Below are positions 1 through 7,960 of a DNA stretch of 17,915 nt, piece after piece; the first letter of the stretch is position 1; each line of letters opens with the position of its first letter. The position numbers and the translations under genes are program-made. A model generated the notes under the pieces. It ran no database searches and was not told the origin of the DNA. It saw only the letters and a program-made list of their open reading frames with translations. The stretch lies in assembly GCA_903861055.1 (NCBI GenBank), contig CAIOSU010000369.1, positions 1 to 17,915 of the forward strand, given 5' to 3'. This DNA comes from an uncultured bacterium. Its GTDB lineage: Bacteria > Bacteroidota > Bacteroidia > Chitinophagales > CAIOSU01.

Positions 1-635
1 TTGGTAAAGGATTGGTACAAGAGCAGTATGATATGTCTGATGGCTCGGCAATACGCCTTACGGTAGCACGTTACTATACTCCATCGGGCAGGTGCATACA
101 AAAACCTTATGATGATTTGGACGCTTACAATGGCGACTTAGACCACCGCCTGGAAACGGGTGAGTTTTTTAGCATGGACAGTGTTCAGTTTCCCGATTCG
201 TTGAAGTATTATACCATGGGCAAACGAGTAGTTTATGGTGGTGGCGGTATTGTGCCCGATTTGTTTGTGCCGATTGATACTACCATAGATGTGCAATATC
301 TATCGTCTTTGCAGGGCTTTGTGCCGCAGTTTGTTTATAAATTCTATAGCAACAACCCACAAGGCTTCAAGCAGTATACCAATAGCGAATACTTTAAGGA
401 AAACTTCCAGGTAACCAACCAATGGTTTAGCGAGTTTTTGGCGTATGCCGAAGGCGAGGGTGCTAAAATTGATATGGTTCGATTGGCGCCCTTGGAGGGC
501 CGCTTACGTACCTTGATAAAAGCTCACTTTGCCCGCCAGTTGTGGAATGAGGAAGGCTTTTACCCCATCTATAACTCCACCGACAGCACCTACCTAAAAG
601 GTTACGAAGCCTTGAGGGGATTTAAGGGATTTTAG
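1..635 (+). CDS. C-terminal processing peptidase (S41 family), 3' fragment
   Basis: This is the C-terminal part of a CtpA/Prc-like serine protease of family S41, which cleaves substrate proteins in the periplasm or envelope. The reading frame is open from the window edge (first full codon at 3) to a TAG at 633-635. The first residues read GKGLVQ: the Lys at bases 6-8 and the Gln four residues later (18-20) match the catalytic-site Lys and Gln of the Prc family. The catalytic Ser lies about 25 residues upstream, outside the window. The following DGSAIRLTVARYYTPSGR is the family-typical strand after the active site, and VVYGGGGIVPD is common in Bacteroidota members. The remaining ~170 residues are a C-terminal extension without a motif I know. 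The TTG at 12 lies inside the active-site motif, so it is not a start. Neighbours give no operon information; the next gene is convergent. Confidence 0.9.
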   Translation, partial: GKGLVQEQYDMSDGSAIRLTVARYYTPSGRCIQKPYDDLDAYNGDLDHRLETGEFFSMDSVQFPDSLKYYTMGKRVVYGGGGIVPDLFVPIDTTIDVQYLSSLQGFVPQFVYKFYSNNPQGFKQYTNSEYFKENFQVTNQWFSEFLAYAEGEGAKIDMVRLAPLEGRLRTLIKAHFARQLWNEEGFYPIYNSTDSTYLKGYEALRGFKGF

Positions 636-669
636 TCGAGGGTCGACAGTCAATGGTCCATGGTCCATG
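635..669. repeat. Heptanucleotide array, GTC-phased (5 units)
   Basis: Five consecutive 7-bp units, each starting with GTC, begin at 635, 642, 649, 656 and 663. The last two are identical (GTCCATG). The array starts on the last base of the peptidase stop codon. It contains dyads: GTCGAC at 642-647, and TCCATGG/CCATGGA arms around one central base at 657-671. Function is unknown. Confidence 0.7.
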
Positions 670-717
670 GAATTTCTTGAGTTATGTGCCGATAGCGCGC
701 ACTACATAGTGTTGCTG

Positions 718-780
718 CAAGACACAATCTAACGGCATTGAGAAAAAGTCTTGTGTCTTGTGTCTTGCGTCTTGTGTCTC
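718..780. repeat. Heptanucleotide array GTCTTGT with inverted outlier copy
   Basis: Four 7-bp units (GTCTTGT, with GTCTTGC as the third) begin at 748, 755, 762 and 769, followed by a partial GTCTC to 780. An inverted copy, CAAGACACAA at 718-727, is the exact reverse complement of 751-760, so transcripts could form a 10-bp stem with a 23-base loop. The array lies between convergent genes, where a bidirectional terminator might be expected, but there is no long T-run next to the stem; a run of six A follows at 781-786. Confidence 0.65.
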
Positions 781-787
781 AAAAAAG

Positions 788-1765
788 CTACCCTTTAAAA
801 TAGGCTATCTCTCTTTCGAAATCCATTTCGGGGTAGGCGGCTTTTAGCTGCATGGCCTTTACTAGGTTGCGTTTTAAGAAACCCTTGTGGCCATCAGTAT
901 CGGCATTAAAGGGGCGGTGGCTCAGGGCCATGCGTATTTCTTCAACCTGTTGCATAATAGGTAACACACGGCGGTCGATGTATGCCTTCTGGAATTTATC
1001 CCAAACATAATCAATAGCCACTGGGCTCGGGTGAATCATGTCGGCATTATAAAAGCGATAGTCGCGCAGGTCGTCCATCACAATCTCGTATGCTGGGAAG
1101 TAATGTATAAAGTCCGCTTGGGCGGCAATTTTATGTGCCGCTACTATTAAGGTCGCTTTGCTCAATTGGTTGCCAGCGGCTCCGTCTTTTAAGTGGCGCA
1201 CTGGGCTTACCGATAGCAGTACGTTTAATTTGGCGTTGTGTTTGCGCAGTTGCAGTAAGGTGGTACCCAGCGTGTCGGCTATTTTATCGGCATCCAGCAT
1301 ATAGCGGCGGAACTCAGTATCGGGCAGTTTGTGGTTGTTGGCCACTACTTGGCCTGTGGCTTGGTGTTCGTAAACCCAAGCCGAGCCAAGGGTTATTACC
1401 AGCCAATTGCTGCGCAACAGGTCTTCACGGGCGGCAGCAAGGGCGTCGTTTATGCGCTTGGTAGTCTGTACTGGGTCGGGCCCAGAAAAACGGCCATGGT
1501 GCTGAAAGCTATGCCATAGGTCTTGGTGGTAGAATAGCTCTGAATTGCTAAACTGCTTGTTGTTAAGCAGCAATTGTATATGCTGGTGTATAGAAAGCGG
1601 ATTGTAAACAATACCGAACGGGTTGAGGTTGATTCGGAACTTATAGTCCCATAGGCGCTTACCAATGTGCTCGGTAAAGCATGAGCCCATAAACAGCATA
1701 CGGCTGTGGTAGCTTAATTTAAGCGCCGATTCGGGCACAGATACCTCTGTTCTAAATTGCTGCAT
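788..1765 (-). CDS. GSCFA-domain protein
   Basis: A 325-residue cytoplasmic protein of the GSCFA family, named for its N-terminal motif; here GSCF sits at residues 27-30, inside FMGSCFTEHIG. Further family-like blocks are ITLGSAWVY, LSVSPVRHLKDG and, near the C-terminus, DLRDYRFYNADMIHPS. The Gly-Ser near the N-terminus and the late Asp-x-x-His recall the SGNH/GDSL hydrolase layout, which suggests an esterase or acyl-transfer activity; the family's substrate is not known to me. There is no signal peptide or membrane segment. The ATG at 1763-1765 is supported by a -7 box TAACTTTG on the minus strand at 1818-1811. The gene is divergent from the YHS lipoprotein and convergent with the peptidase. 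Confidence 0.9.
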   Translation of the reverse strand: MQQFRTEVSVPESALKLSYHSRMLFMGSCFTEHIGKRLWDYKFRINLNPFGIVYNPLSIHQHIQLLLNNKQFSNSELFYHQDLWHSFQHHGRFSGPDPVQTTKRINDALAAAREDLLRSNWLVITLGSAWVYEHQATGQVVANNHKLPDTEFRRYMLDADKIADTLGTTLLQLRKHNAKLNVLLSVSPVRHLKDGAAGNQLSKATLIVAAHKIAAQADFIHYFPAYEIVMDDLRDYRFYNADMIHPSPVAIDYVWDKFQKAYIDRRVLPIMQQVEEIRMALSHRPFNADTDGHKGFLKRNLVKAMQLKAAYPEMDFEREIAYFKG

Positions 1766-1795
1766 AGTGTTCTTTCAGGTAGCCTTTATATTGGC

Positions 1796-1818
1796 TATCT
1801 TTGCAAGGTACAAAGTTA
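1796..1818. promoter_or_regulatory. Face-to-face divergent -7 boxes
   Basis: TATCTTTG at 1796-1803 (+) matches the Bacteroidota -7 consensus TAnnTTTG and would serve the YHS lipoprotein at 1831. CAAAGTTA at 1811-1818 is TAACTTTG on the minus strand and would serve the GSCFA gene at 1765. The boxes form an inverted repeat separated by 7 bp. Neither has a good -33 TTTG at the usual distance (TTTC near 1773 for plus, TTG at 1837-1835 for minus), so both may be weak or activated. Confidence 0.55.
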
Positions 1819-1830
1819 AATAGAATAGCC

Positions 1831-2127
1831 ATGACAATAAAGTTGAGCCATCTTTTTGCCGTTGTTTTGTTATTAACATTGGCGTCGTGCGGCGGTACTG
1901 CTGCCCCTGAACATACTATGGATACCTCATCGCCCAATGGCAAGCCGGGTATTAATATTGCTCCCAGCGAATTAATCTCAACCATTGACCCCATTTGCAA
2001 GATGAATTTGGCTAATTCGAAAATTGCTGATACTGCCCATTACAATGGTGGCATCTATCCTTTCTGTTCATCGAGCTGCAAAGATGAGTTTAAAGTCGAC
2101 CCAGAGAAATATCTAGCCAATCATTGA
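1831..2127 (+). CDS. YHS-domain lipoprotein
   Basis: A 98-residue predicted lipoprotein. Residues 1-19 form a signal peptide and LASC (17-20) is a clear lipobox, so Cys20 would be lipidated. After a flexible Pro/Ser linker, residues ~50-97 form a YHS domain: DPICKM (Cys56) followed by YPFCSSSCKDEF (Cys79 and Cys83), then the usual DPEKY ending. This Cys layout is the metal-binding arrangement of YHS/TRASH-type domains, so a role in periplasmic or surface metal (perhaps copper) binding is plausible but inferred. I chose the ATG at 1831: the upstream in-frame TTG at 1801 falls inside the predicted -7 box and would add residues before the signal peptide. Export to the surface is not suggested, since no acidic stretch follows the Cys. 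Confidence 0.85.
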   Translation: MTIKLSHLFAVVLLLTLASCGGTAAPEHTMDTSSPNGKPGINIAPSELISTIDPICKMNLANSKIADTAHYNGGIYPFCSSSCKDEFKVDPEKYLANH

Positions 2128-2422
2128 TTTTTTAATGCCCTTTTAATAGTTCCCTTCCTGTGCATAGCTAGTTGGCTTGTGGCATACATTTGTGTGTTTT
2201 AGGCTAACGCTTTACATCCTGAAATTGAATGGCTTCTTGTCTTGGTGTAAGTATTTACACTTAATTTTTAGGTTGCTGCTGAAACCTTGCTTTAATAGTT
2301 GCGTAATGATAAATGCGGTTAGTCCAAAACCACTGCAAAACGCACAAAATCCTGATAAATGGATTACTGTTCACGCTGACAAAACAGTTTGAGCAAATTG
2401 GCAACAACTTAAAACAACCGAA
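2128..2422. other. Spacer with candidate promoter and hairpin
   Basis: About 295 bp without a convincing gene. TACATTTG at 2185-2192 (+) fits the -7 consensus TAnnTTTG, but no clear -33 element stands 17-23 bp upstream. If used, it would give the beta-helix gene a leader of roughly 220 bases. That leader contains a perfect 6-bp stem with a 4-base loop (GTGTAA/TTACAC, 2245-2260) followed by TTAATTTTT. This could be a weak terminator for the YHS gene or an attenuator in the leader. An open frame at 2177-2392 looks spurious. Confidence 0.4.
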
Positions 2423-3679
2423 ATGAAAACTTCAATGATGCTTTGCTGCCTTTTGGCGGTAATGACCCTCAAAACCTATGCCTCCGACTTGCTAGTAGAA
2501 GAGTTTGCACTAGCACCTAATTATGCTTCGATAAGCGCAGCTGTGGCCGCCGCCAACGATGGCGACAGAATTATTATCAAAAACAGGAGTGGCAATGCCC
2601 CTTGGATAGAAGACGTGACGGTTAACAAGAGCCTTCAGTTTTTACCCTTTACCAACGATACCTTTTTTATTGTGCAAGGCGTTTATACTATTGTACCGGC
2701 CGACAATAGAGAAATTACTATAGTTGGTATGCGCAATCTGTCTGGCAATATAACAGGCACGGCGGCAGGTAATGTTGCCGCTCGCACCAAACTCAATATT
2801 ATGGGAAGCCTATTACAGTCGGGCTCGGTTTTGATTTCCGCAAACGGGTATAATGTAAATACGGTGCATACCGTTCTTGCAAATGGCGGCTTGTTAATCA
2901 GGGCAGGAAGTATAATTGGTTGCGATATTACCTTTAATGCCAACAATTCAGCTATAGCCATTGTGCCAGAAACTTTAGTAACCAGCGATGTTATTAAAAT
3001 TATCGGTAACAAGGTGAGTAACATTAGTGCCACTACCGCAGCATTTGGCATTGCTTGGACATCGGGTACCCATTTCTTTGATATCCGGAACAATTTGGTA
3101 TATACCCGAAACATAGGTATTGTTGTTTCTAGGTCAAGAGTGCTAAACACGGTAACCAATAGGTTGAGCAACAATACCGTATCAATAACCGGGTCAGTAA
3201 CCACAGCCAATGTGTATGGGGTTAGTATTTCTACCAATTCGGCAAGCAGTATAATTGAGGTGATGAATAACTTGGTTGACCTAAACTCAACAAGCAGCAG
3301 CAATATTTTTGGCATTACAAACATAAGCGCGGTGCCTTCGGTAACGTTTATATACAATACTATTGATGCAGACCTTGCTGCAGCGCGCAGAACAACAGGT
3401 ACTTTTAGCACCAATTCAAACAATAATTTTGCTGCCGTATTGTTGGCCCCCGACGGAAACATTCAAGGTGCTGGTGGCCTAAATATGGGCAACCCTTCGG
3501 CACCATACTATGACCTTGACTTAACTGTAAACGACTGTGGTGCTTATGGCGGTGGGTTTAGTTTAAACAACTATTTCCCGCTTCACGCAGGGGCTGCAAG
3601 AATATATATGGTAAACGTGCCGGCCAATATTAGGGTAGGGGGCACCATAAGCATACAAGCCGACGGCTACGATCGTTAA
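2423..3679 (+). CDS. Secreted right-handed beta-helix (pectin-lyase-like) protein
   Basis: A 418-residue exported protein. Residues 1-20 form a Sec signal peptide (hydrophobic core MMLCCLLAVMT, cleavage near YA-S). The mature start, VEEFALAPNYASISAAVAAANDGD followed by RIIIKN, is the typical entry of pectin-lyase-like folds. The body has many short Asn/Thr/Ser-rich beta-strand turns (IIGNKVSN, IRNNLVYTRN, LSNNTVSI, MNNLVDLNS, IYNTIDAD), as in parallel beta-helices. I see no recognisable polysaccharide-lyase active site, so binding or a structural role is as likely as catalysis. There is no T9SS sorting domain. The TAA at 3677-3679 is followed after 29 bp by the giant T9SS protein gene, so the two probably share a transcript. 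Confidence 0.8.
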   Translation: MKTSMMLCCLLAVMTLKTYASDLLVEEFALAPNYASISAAVAAANDGDRIIIKNRSGNAPWIEDVTVNKSLQFLPFTNDTFFIVQGVYTIVPADNREITIVGMRNLSGNITGTAAGNVAARTKLNIMGSLLQSGSVLISANGYNVNTVHTVLANGGLLIRAGSIIGCDITFNANNSAIAIVPETLVTSDVIKIIGNKVSNISATTAAFGIAWTSGTHFFDIRNNLVYTRNIGIVVSRSRVLNTVTNRLSNNTVSITGSVTTANVYGVSISTNSASSIIEVMNNLVDLNSTSSSNIFGITNISAVPSVTFIYNTIDADLAAARRTTGTFSTNSNNNFAAVLLAPDGNIQGAGGLNMGNPSAPYYDLDLTVNDCGAYGGGFSLNNYFPLHAGAARIYMVNVPANIRVGGTISIQADGYDR

Positions 3680-3708
3680 TCCATTTCAGGCAACTACAAA
3701 CAAACAGT

Positions 3709-6700
3709 ATGCGCAATTTTGCTAGCATCGTGTGCCTGATTACCCTCTTGTGTTGTACCCTGCCAATGTTGGCACAACACAGGCAGATAACCCAAGCCGA
3801 GTATTTTTGGGATACCGACCCAGGCCAAGGCAATGGCACCATCATGCTTGCCGTTGATGGTAACTTTAACACTGCACTTGAGGGTGTGTTTCAGGACATA
3901 ACTAATTTGCCAGCACCCGGTTTACACACCATCGGCGTTAGGGTAAAGGCTGCAAACAATAGTTGGGGCGCTACTTTTATGCAAGTCGTTGAGATTGTGC
4001 CTGCCACAGCCAATGTTAGCCTCCCTTTTGAAATAACTACTGGCGAACTATATTGGGATGCCGACCCCGGATTTGGAAACGGCATAGCTCTGTTGGCCTT
4101 CAATGGTAATTTTGACGAAGCCTTGGAGCAAGCTATTGGTTCGGCTACCGCACCAAGTGATGGGCAACATTTGCTAAGCATTAGGCTAAAAGATGGATAC
4201 CATAATTGGGGCCCATCATTCAGCTCGGTAGTAGATGTTTCGTTGGCAGGCAGTGCCTTGTCGGGTACTTTGCAAGTAACTGCAGCCGAGTGTTTCTGGG
4301 GCACCGACCCTGGCTTTGGAAACGGTACTGCTTTGTTAGCCTTCAATGGTAATTTTGATGAAGCCTTGGAGCAGGCCATTGGTTCGGCTACCGCACCAAG
4401 TGCCGGGCAACATTTGTTAAGCATTAGGCTAAAAGATGGCTACAACAATTGGGGCCCATCATTCAGCGCGGTAGTAGATGTTTCGCCAGCGGGCAATGTC
4501 TTGCCTGGTACTTTGCAAGTAACTGCAGCCGAGTACTTCTGGGGTACCGACCCTGGTTTTGGAAGCGGCACCGCTCTGTTGGCCTTCAATGGTAATTTTG
4601 ATGAAGCCTTGGAGCAGGCCATTGGTTCGGCTACTGCACCAAGTGCCGGGCAACATTTACTAAGCATTAGGCTTAAAGATGGCTACAACAATTGGGGCCC
4701 ATCATATAGTGCCGTGGTAGATGTTTCGTCGCCGGGCAATGCCTTTTCGGGTACTTTGCAAGTAACGGCAGCCGAGTGCTTCTGGGGCACCGACCCTGGC
4801 TTTGGAAACGGGACCGTGCTACTAGCTTTAAACGGTAATTTTGATGATGCAATTGAATCTGCCGTGGGCAACATCGCAGTACCCTCATCGGGCATCCACA
4901 ATTTCAGCATTCGGTTAAAGGGTACCGATAACCAATGGGGTCCTGTGTTTACTGCGGTGGTCCAAGTTATCAATAGCAATGTCACTATTTTAAGCTCTTT
5001 ACAAATAACTGCTGCCGAGCTGTTTTGGGATATCGACCCAGGCCAAGGCAATGGTGTAACCATGTTGGCTATTGGTGGAAATTTCGACCAGGCCCTGGAA
5101 ACCGCATTAAAGGTAGCACCTGTGCCTGCGGCAATAGGCTTTCACAACTTGTATATTAGGGTAAGGGATAATCAAAACAACTGGGGCCAAACCTTTAATA
5201 CGGTTGTTGAAGTTCAGGCTAACTCTTCAGGCGCAATATTGCCTAGCATTGAAGTGGCGGCAGCCGAGTATTTTTTCGATAATGACCCGGGCCAAGGCGA
5301 GGCCACAAAAATGCTGGCTTTTGATGGCAATTTTAATACCGCAATAGAGAAAATAGCAGGGGGTAACATTCCGGCACCGGTAGTCATGGGCTACCATACC
5401 TTGTACATGCGTGTGCAAGACGGCGCAAACAAATGGGGCCCGGTATTTGGCACCGTGGTATATATCGATACAACCATTGCATTCGTTTCGCAAATAAACG
5501 GCCCCACGCAGTTATGCTCTTCGGCGCCTAGCAACGTTGCTTACAGTGCCCCAGCTATTTTTGGCAATACTTACAGTTGGAGTATAACTGGTGGTAACAT
5601 TGTTTCTGGTTTGGGTACTCGAAATATAAAGGTTGATTGGAATGCAATAGGCCCTTATCAATTAAGTTTGCTAGAGTGTAACAATGGTGCTTCGCTTTGC
5701 GATTCTGCTTCTATAATTGTTACCTTAAAACCAAATGCCGCCAGTTCTATCTCACAAACAATTTGCCAAGGACAGAGCTATTTAGGTTATACTGCACCAG
5801 GCACATACCGCGATACGTTTTTAGCTGACAACGGCTGTGATAGTGTGCGCACTTTGCTGCTTACCGTAAAACCAAATGCCGCCAGTTCTATTTCACAAAC
5901 TGTTTGCCAAGGACAAAGCTATTTAGGCTATACCGTAACCGGCACATACCGCGATACATTTTTGGCTGCCAACGGCTGCGATAGCGTGCGCACTTTGCTG
6001 CTTACCGTAAAACCAAATGCCACCAGTTCTATTTCACAAACTATTTGCCAAGGGCAAAGCTATTTAGGTTACACCACAGCGGGCACATACCGAGATACGA
6101 TTTTGACTGCCAACGGCTGCGATAGTGTGCGCACTTTGCTGCTTACCGTAAAACCGGCAGTAAGAACTAGCATTAACATATCCGTATGCTATGGGCAGCA
6201 ATACCATGGTTATACCGTCGGCGGTACTTATGTTGATACTTTTACTGCAGCCAGTGGCTGCGACAGTATCCGCACGCTCAATTTTGTAGTGCGCCAACCT
6301 TATAATGCCATAGTTAACCGCACGGTTTGTTTCGGCGACAACTACTTGGGTTATACAGCAACGGGTACTTACATTGATAGTTTTGTTCACGTCACTGGTT
6401 GCGACAGTGTAAGAACCTTGTTTCTTACGGTATTGCCGCTAATAAAAGATACCATAAACGTTACAATTTGCCAAGGGCGCAGCTATGCAGGCTACACCTT
6501 TAGCGGAACTTATGTTGATACGTTTAACGCTATAAGCGGTTGTGATAGCATTAGGGTGCTGCATTTGAACGTTACACCAGCTATAACCAGCACGGTATCA
6601 AAAACCATTTGCCAAGGCAGCAGCTACGCTGGTTATTCGGCCAGCGGAAATTATACTGATATTTTTGTTACATCAGCAGGTTGCGATAGTATTCGCCAGC

Positions 6701-7908
6701 TACAACTAACCGTGTTGCCGCATGCATCGAGCACGGTAACTGCAACCATATGCTTTGGCGATGTTTTTGAGGGGCACAGCGCTACTGGCGTGTTTAGACA
6801 TACTTATGTGGCCGCCAATGGTTGCGATAGCATACGTAATGTTAATCTTATTGTTAGGCCAATGATAGCTACCGTGATAAACCAGACAATCTGCAATGGG
6901 CAAAGTTATTTAGGTTTCAACACCTCAGGTACATTTATAGATACATTTGTGGCCACCAGCGGTTGCGATAGTATACGCACCCTGAACTTAACAGTAGTGG
7001 CTAACCCGCAAACTTTTATAACCCAAACGATTTGCTTTGGCCAATTTTACTCAGGGTATAACCAATCAGGTACGTATGTGGATACCTTTACTGCAAGAAA
7101 TGGCTGCGATAGTGTGCGTACTTTAACCCTCACCGTGTTGCCACAGATAACCTACACTTACGATGTCATAGCCTGCCAAGGCGATGTGGTGGATGGTTAT
7201 AGCACAGCAGGAGTGTATATAGATACTTTGACCGCTGCCAATGGATGCGATAGTATACGCACTTTGCAGCTTACTATGTTGCAGAGCCAAACCGTGCTAA
7301 ACAAAATATACATTTGCAATGGCGATAGTATTAAGCTGGGTAACACTTGGTATTATACTGATGGTATGTATACCGACACCATAGTAAATGCAAATGGTTG
7401 TTTTGATTATAACATAACCCAAGTTGGGGTAAAATTTGCGCCAGCCAAACCATTAATTACTGCCAGCAATAATACACTTTCGGTGCCCGCGGTTTTTGTT
7501 TCATATCAATGGTTGTTAGACGGTAGCGAATTGGTAGGCGAAACAGCAAACCAAATAGTAGCCAACGATGAGGGAAGTTACTCGGTAAAGGTAAGCGATG
7601 AGAGCACTTGCTTGGTAGTTTCTGATGCCTACGAATATTTGCCTGTGGGTGTGGCCGAGTTAGCCAATAGTTGGGCAATAGCGGCTTATCCTAACCCAAC
7701 TAACGGTATTGTTTACTTGATGCTGAGGAGCGCCGATGAAGTCGAGGTGAACTTGTACAACGGTTTGGGGCAGCTTATCTATCAAAACACAGTAACCGCA
7801 AATAATGAAGTAGCAGTTGACTTGTCGGGCCATGCAGTGGGTGTGTATTACATCAAAGCAAGTGTTGGAAAAGAAATAATCAACCAAAAAATAGTAAAAA
7901 CACATTAA
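3709..7908 (+). CDS. Giant repeat protein with T9SS C-terminal sorting domain
   Basis: A 1399-residue protein exported by Sec and then the type IX secretion system. Layout: signal peptide (1-22, ending MLAQ); seven tandem ~81-residue repeats (~27-588) built on AExFWDxDPGxGNG, GNFDxAlE, GxHxLxIRxKD and NWGPxF; a PKD/Ig-like region (~590-673, with NTYSWSITGG); eleven exact 47-residue repeats (676-1192) with IC.GQSYxGY, GTYxDTF and GCDSxRTLxLTV, each carrying two Cys; one degenerate unit (~1193-1243); an Ig-like stretch with SYQWLLDG; and a type A T9SS sorting domain (~1323-1399) with YPNPTNG, an LYNGLGQ block and final GVYYIKA plus IVKTH. A surface or released adhesin or matrix protein is the likely role. 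It follows the beta-helix gene by 29 bp and ends at a terminator. The function of either repeat family is unknown to me. Confidence 0.9.
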   Translation: MRNFASIVCLITLLCCTLPMLAQHRQITQAEYFWDTDPGQGNGTIMLAVDGNFNTALEGVFQDITNLPAPGLHTIGVRVKAANNSWGATFMQVVEIVPATANVSLPFEITTGELYWDADPGFGNGIALLAFNGNFDEALEQAIGSATAPSDGQHLLSIRLKDGYHNWGPSFSSVVDVSLAGSALSGTLQVTAAECFWGTDPGFGNGTALLAFNGNFDEALEQAIGSATAPSAGQHLLSIRLKDGYNNWGPSFSAVVDVSPAGNVLPGTLQVTAAEYFWGTDPGFGSGTALLAFNGNFDEALEQAIGSATAPSAGQHLLSIRLKDGYNNWGPSYSAVVDVSSPGNAFSGTLQVTAAECFWGTDPGFGNGTVLLALNGNFDDAIESAVGNIAVPSSGIHNFSIRLKGTDNQWGPVFTAVVQVINSNVTILSSLQITAAELFWDIDPGQGNGVTMLAIGGNFDQALETALKVAPVPAAIGFHNLYIRVRDNQNNWGQTFNTVVEVQANSSGAILPSIEVAAAEYFFDNDPGQGEATKMLAFDGNFNTAIEKIAGGNIPAPVVMGYHTLYMRVQDGANKWGPVFGTVVYIDTTIAFVSQINGPTQLCSSAPSNVAYSAPAIFGNTYSWSITGGNIVSGLGTRNIKVDWNAIGPYQLSLLECNNGASLCDSASIIVTLKPNAASSISQTICQGQSYLGYTAPGTYRDTFLADNGCDSVRTLLLTVKPNAASSISQTVCQGQSYLGYTVTGTYRDTFLAANGCDSVRTLLLTVKPNATSSISQTICQGQSYLGYTTAGTYRDTILTANGCDSVRTLLLTVKPAVRTSINISVCYGQQYHGYTVGGTYVDTFTAASGCDSIRTLNFVVRQPYNAIVNRTVCFGDNYLGYTATGTYIDSFVHVTGCDSVRTLFLTVLPLIKDTINVTICQGRSYAGYTFSGTYVDTFNAISGCDSIRVLHLNVTPAITSTVSKTICQGSSYAGYSASGNYTDIFVTSAGCDSIRQLQLTVLPHASSTVTATICFGDVFEGHSATGVFRHTYVAANGCDSIRNVNLIVRPMIATVINQTICNGQSYLGFNTSGTFIDTFVATSGCDSIRTLNLTVVANPQTFITQTICFGQFYSGYNQSGTYVDTFTARNGCDSVRTLTLTVLPQITYTYDVIACQGDVVDGYSTAGVYIDTLTAANGCDSIRTLQLTMLQSQTVLNKIYICNGDSIKLGNTWYYTDGMYTDTIVNANGCFDYNITQVGVKFAPAKPLITASNNTLSVPAVFVSYQWLLDGSELVGETANQIVANDEGSYSVKVSDESTCLVVSDAYEYLPVGVAELANSWAIAAYPNPTNGIVYLMLRSADEVEVNLYNGLGQLIYQNTVTANNEVAVDLSGHAVGVYYIKASVGKEIINQKIVKTH
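3787..5472 (+). repeat. Seven tandem ~243-bp repeats inside the T9SS protein gene
   Basis: Units start near 3787, 4033, 4276, 4519, 4762, 5005 and 5254. Units 2 to 4 are almost identical in DNA, with the same 243-bp spacing (for example TGCAAGTAAC at 4271 and 4514, with the equivalent site at 4757), and the similarity continues into the start of unit 5. Units 1, 6 and 7 are clearly diverged. This suggests recent duplication or homogenisation in the middle of an older array. Confidence 0.85.
5734..7284 (+). repeat. Eleven tandem 141-bp repeats inside the T9SS protein gene
   Basis: Eleven units of exactly 141 bp (47 codons) run without insertions from 5734 to 7284. The first three are nearly identical in DNA and protein; units 4 to 11 share mainly the two-Cys framework and the GCDSxR motif. 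A twelfth unit (7285 to ~7437) is degenerate and longer. The steep fall in similarity from the 5' side suggests that new copies are generated at the front of the array. Confidence 0.85.
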
Positions 7909-7930
7909 TGGCAAACAGCCGAAATAGCTT

Positions 7931-7960
7931 AAAAGCCTCCAGTAATGGGGGCTTTTTTTT
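7931..7960 (+). terminator. Intrinsic terminator after the T9SS protein gene
   Basis: AAAAGCCTCC (7931-7940) pairs with GGGGGCTTTT (7947-7956) with one G-T wobble, around the loop AGTAAT. It is followed by more T (run to 7960). It lies 22 bp after the TAA of the T9SS protein gene and would end the two-gene unit. Confidence 0.85.

Noticed and set aside
12..14. TTG as start of the first gene
   Set aside because: It lies within the S41 active-site motif GKGLVQ, so the gene continues beyond the window edge.
1801..1830. Upstream TTG start for the YHS lipoprotein
   Set aside because: The TTG is part of the predicted -7 box, and the ATG at 1831 gives a normal lipoprotein signal peptide directly.
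2177..2392. 71-codon plus-strand frame in the spacer before the beta-helix gene
   Set aside because: Composition is not protein-like, it overlaps the promoter candidate at 2185, and it shows no motif.
2683..3462. Long minus-strand frame (259 codons) inside the beta-helix gene
   Set aside because: It is a mirror of a low-complexity coding gene; the plus frame has a signal peptide, a domain pattern and an operon context.
5734..7284. Regular 141-bp repeats considered as a CRISPR-like array
   Set aside because: Repeats are contiguous, in frame, without spacers, and encode a conserved protein unit.
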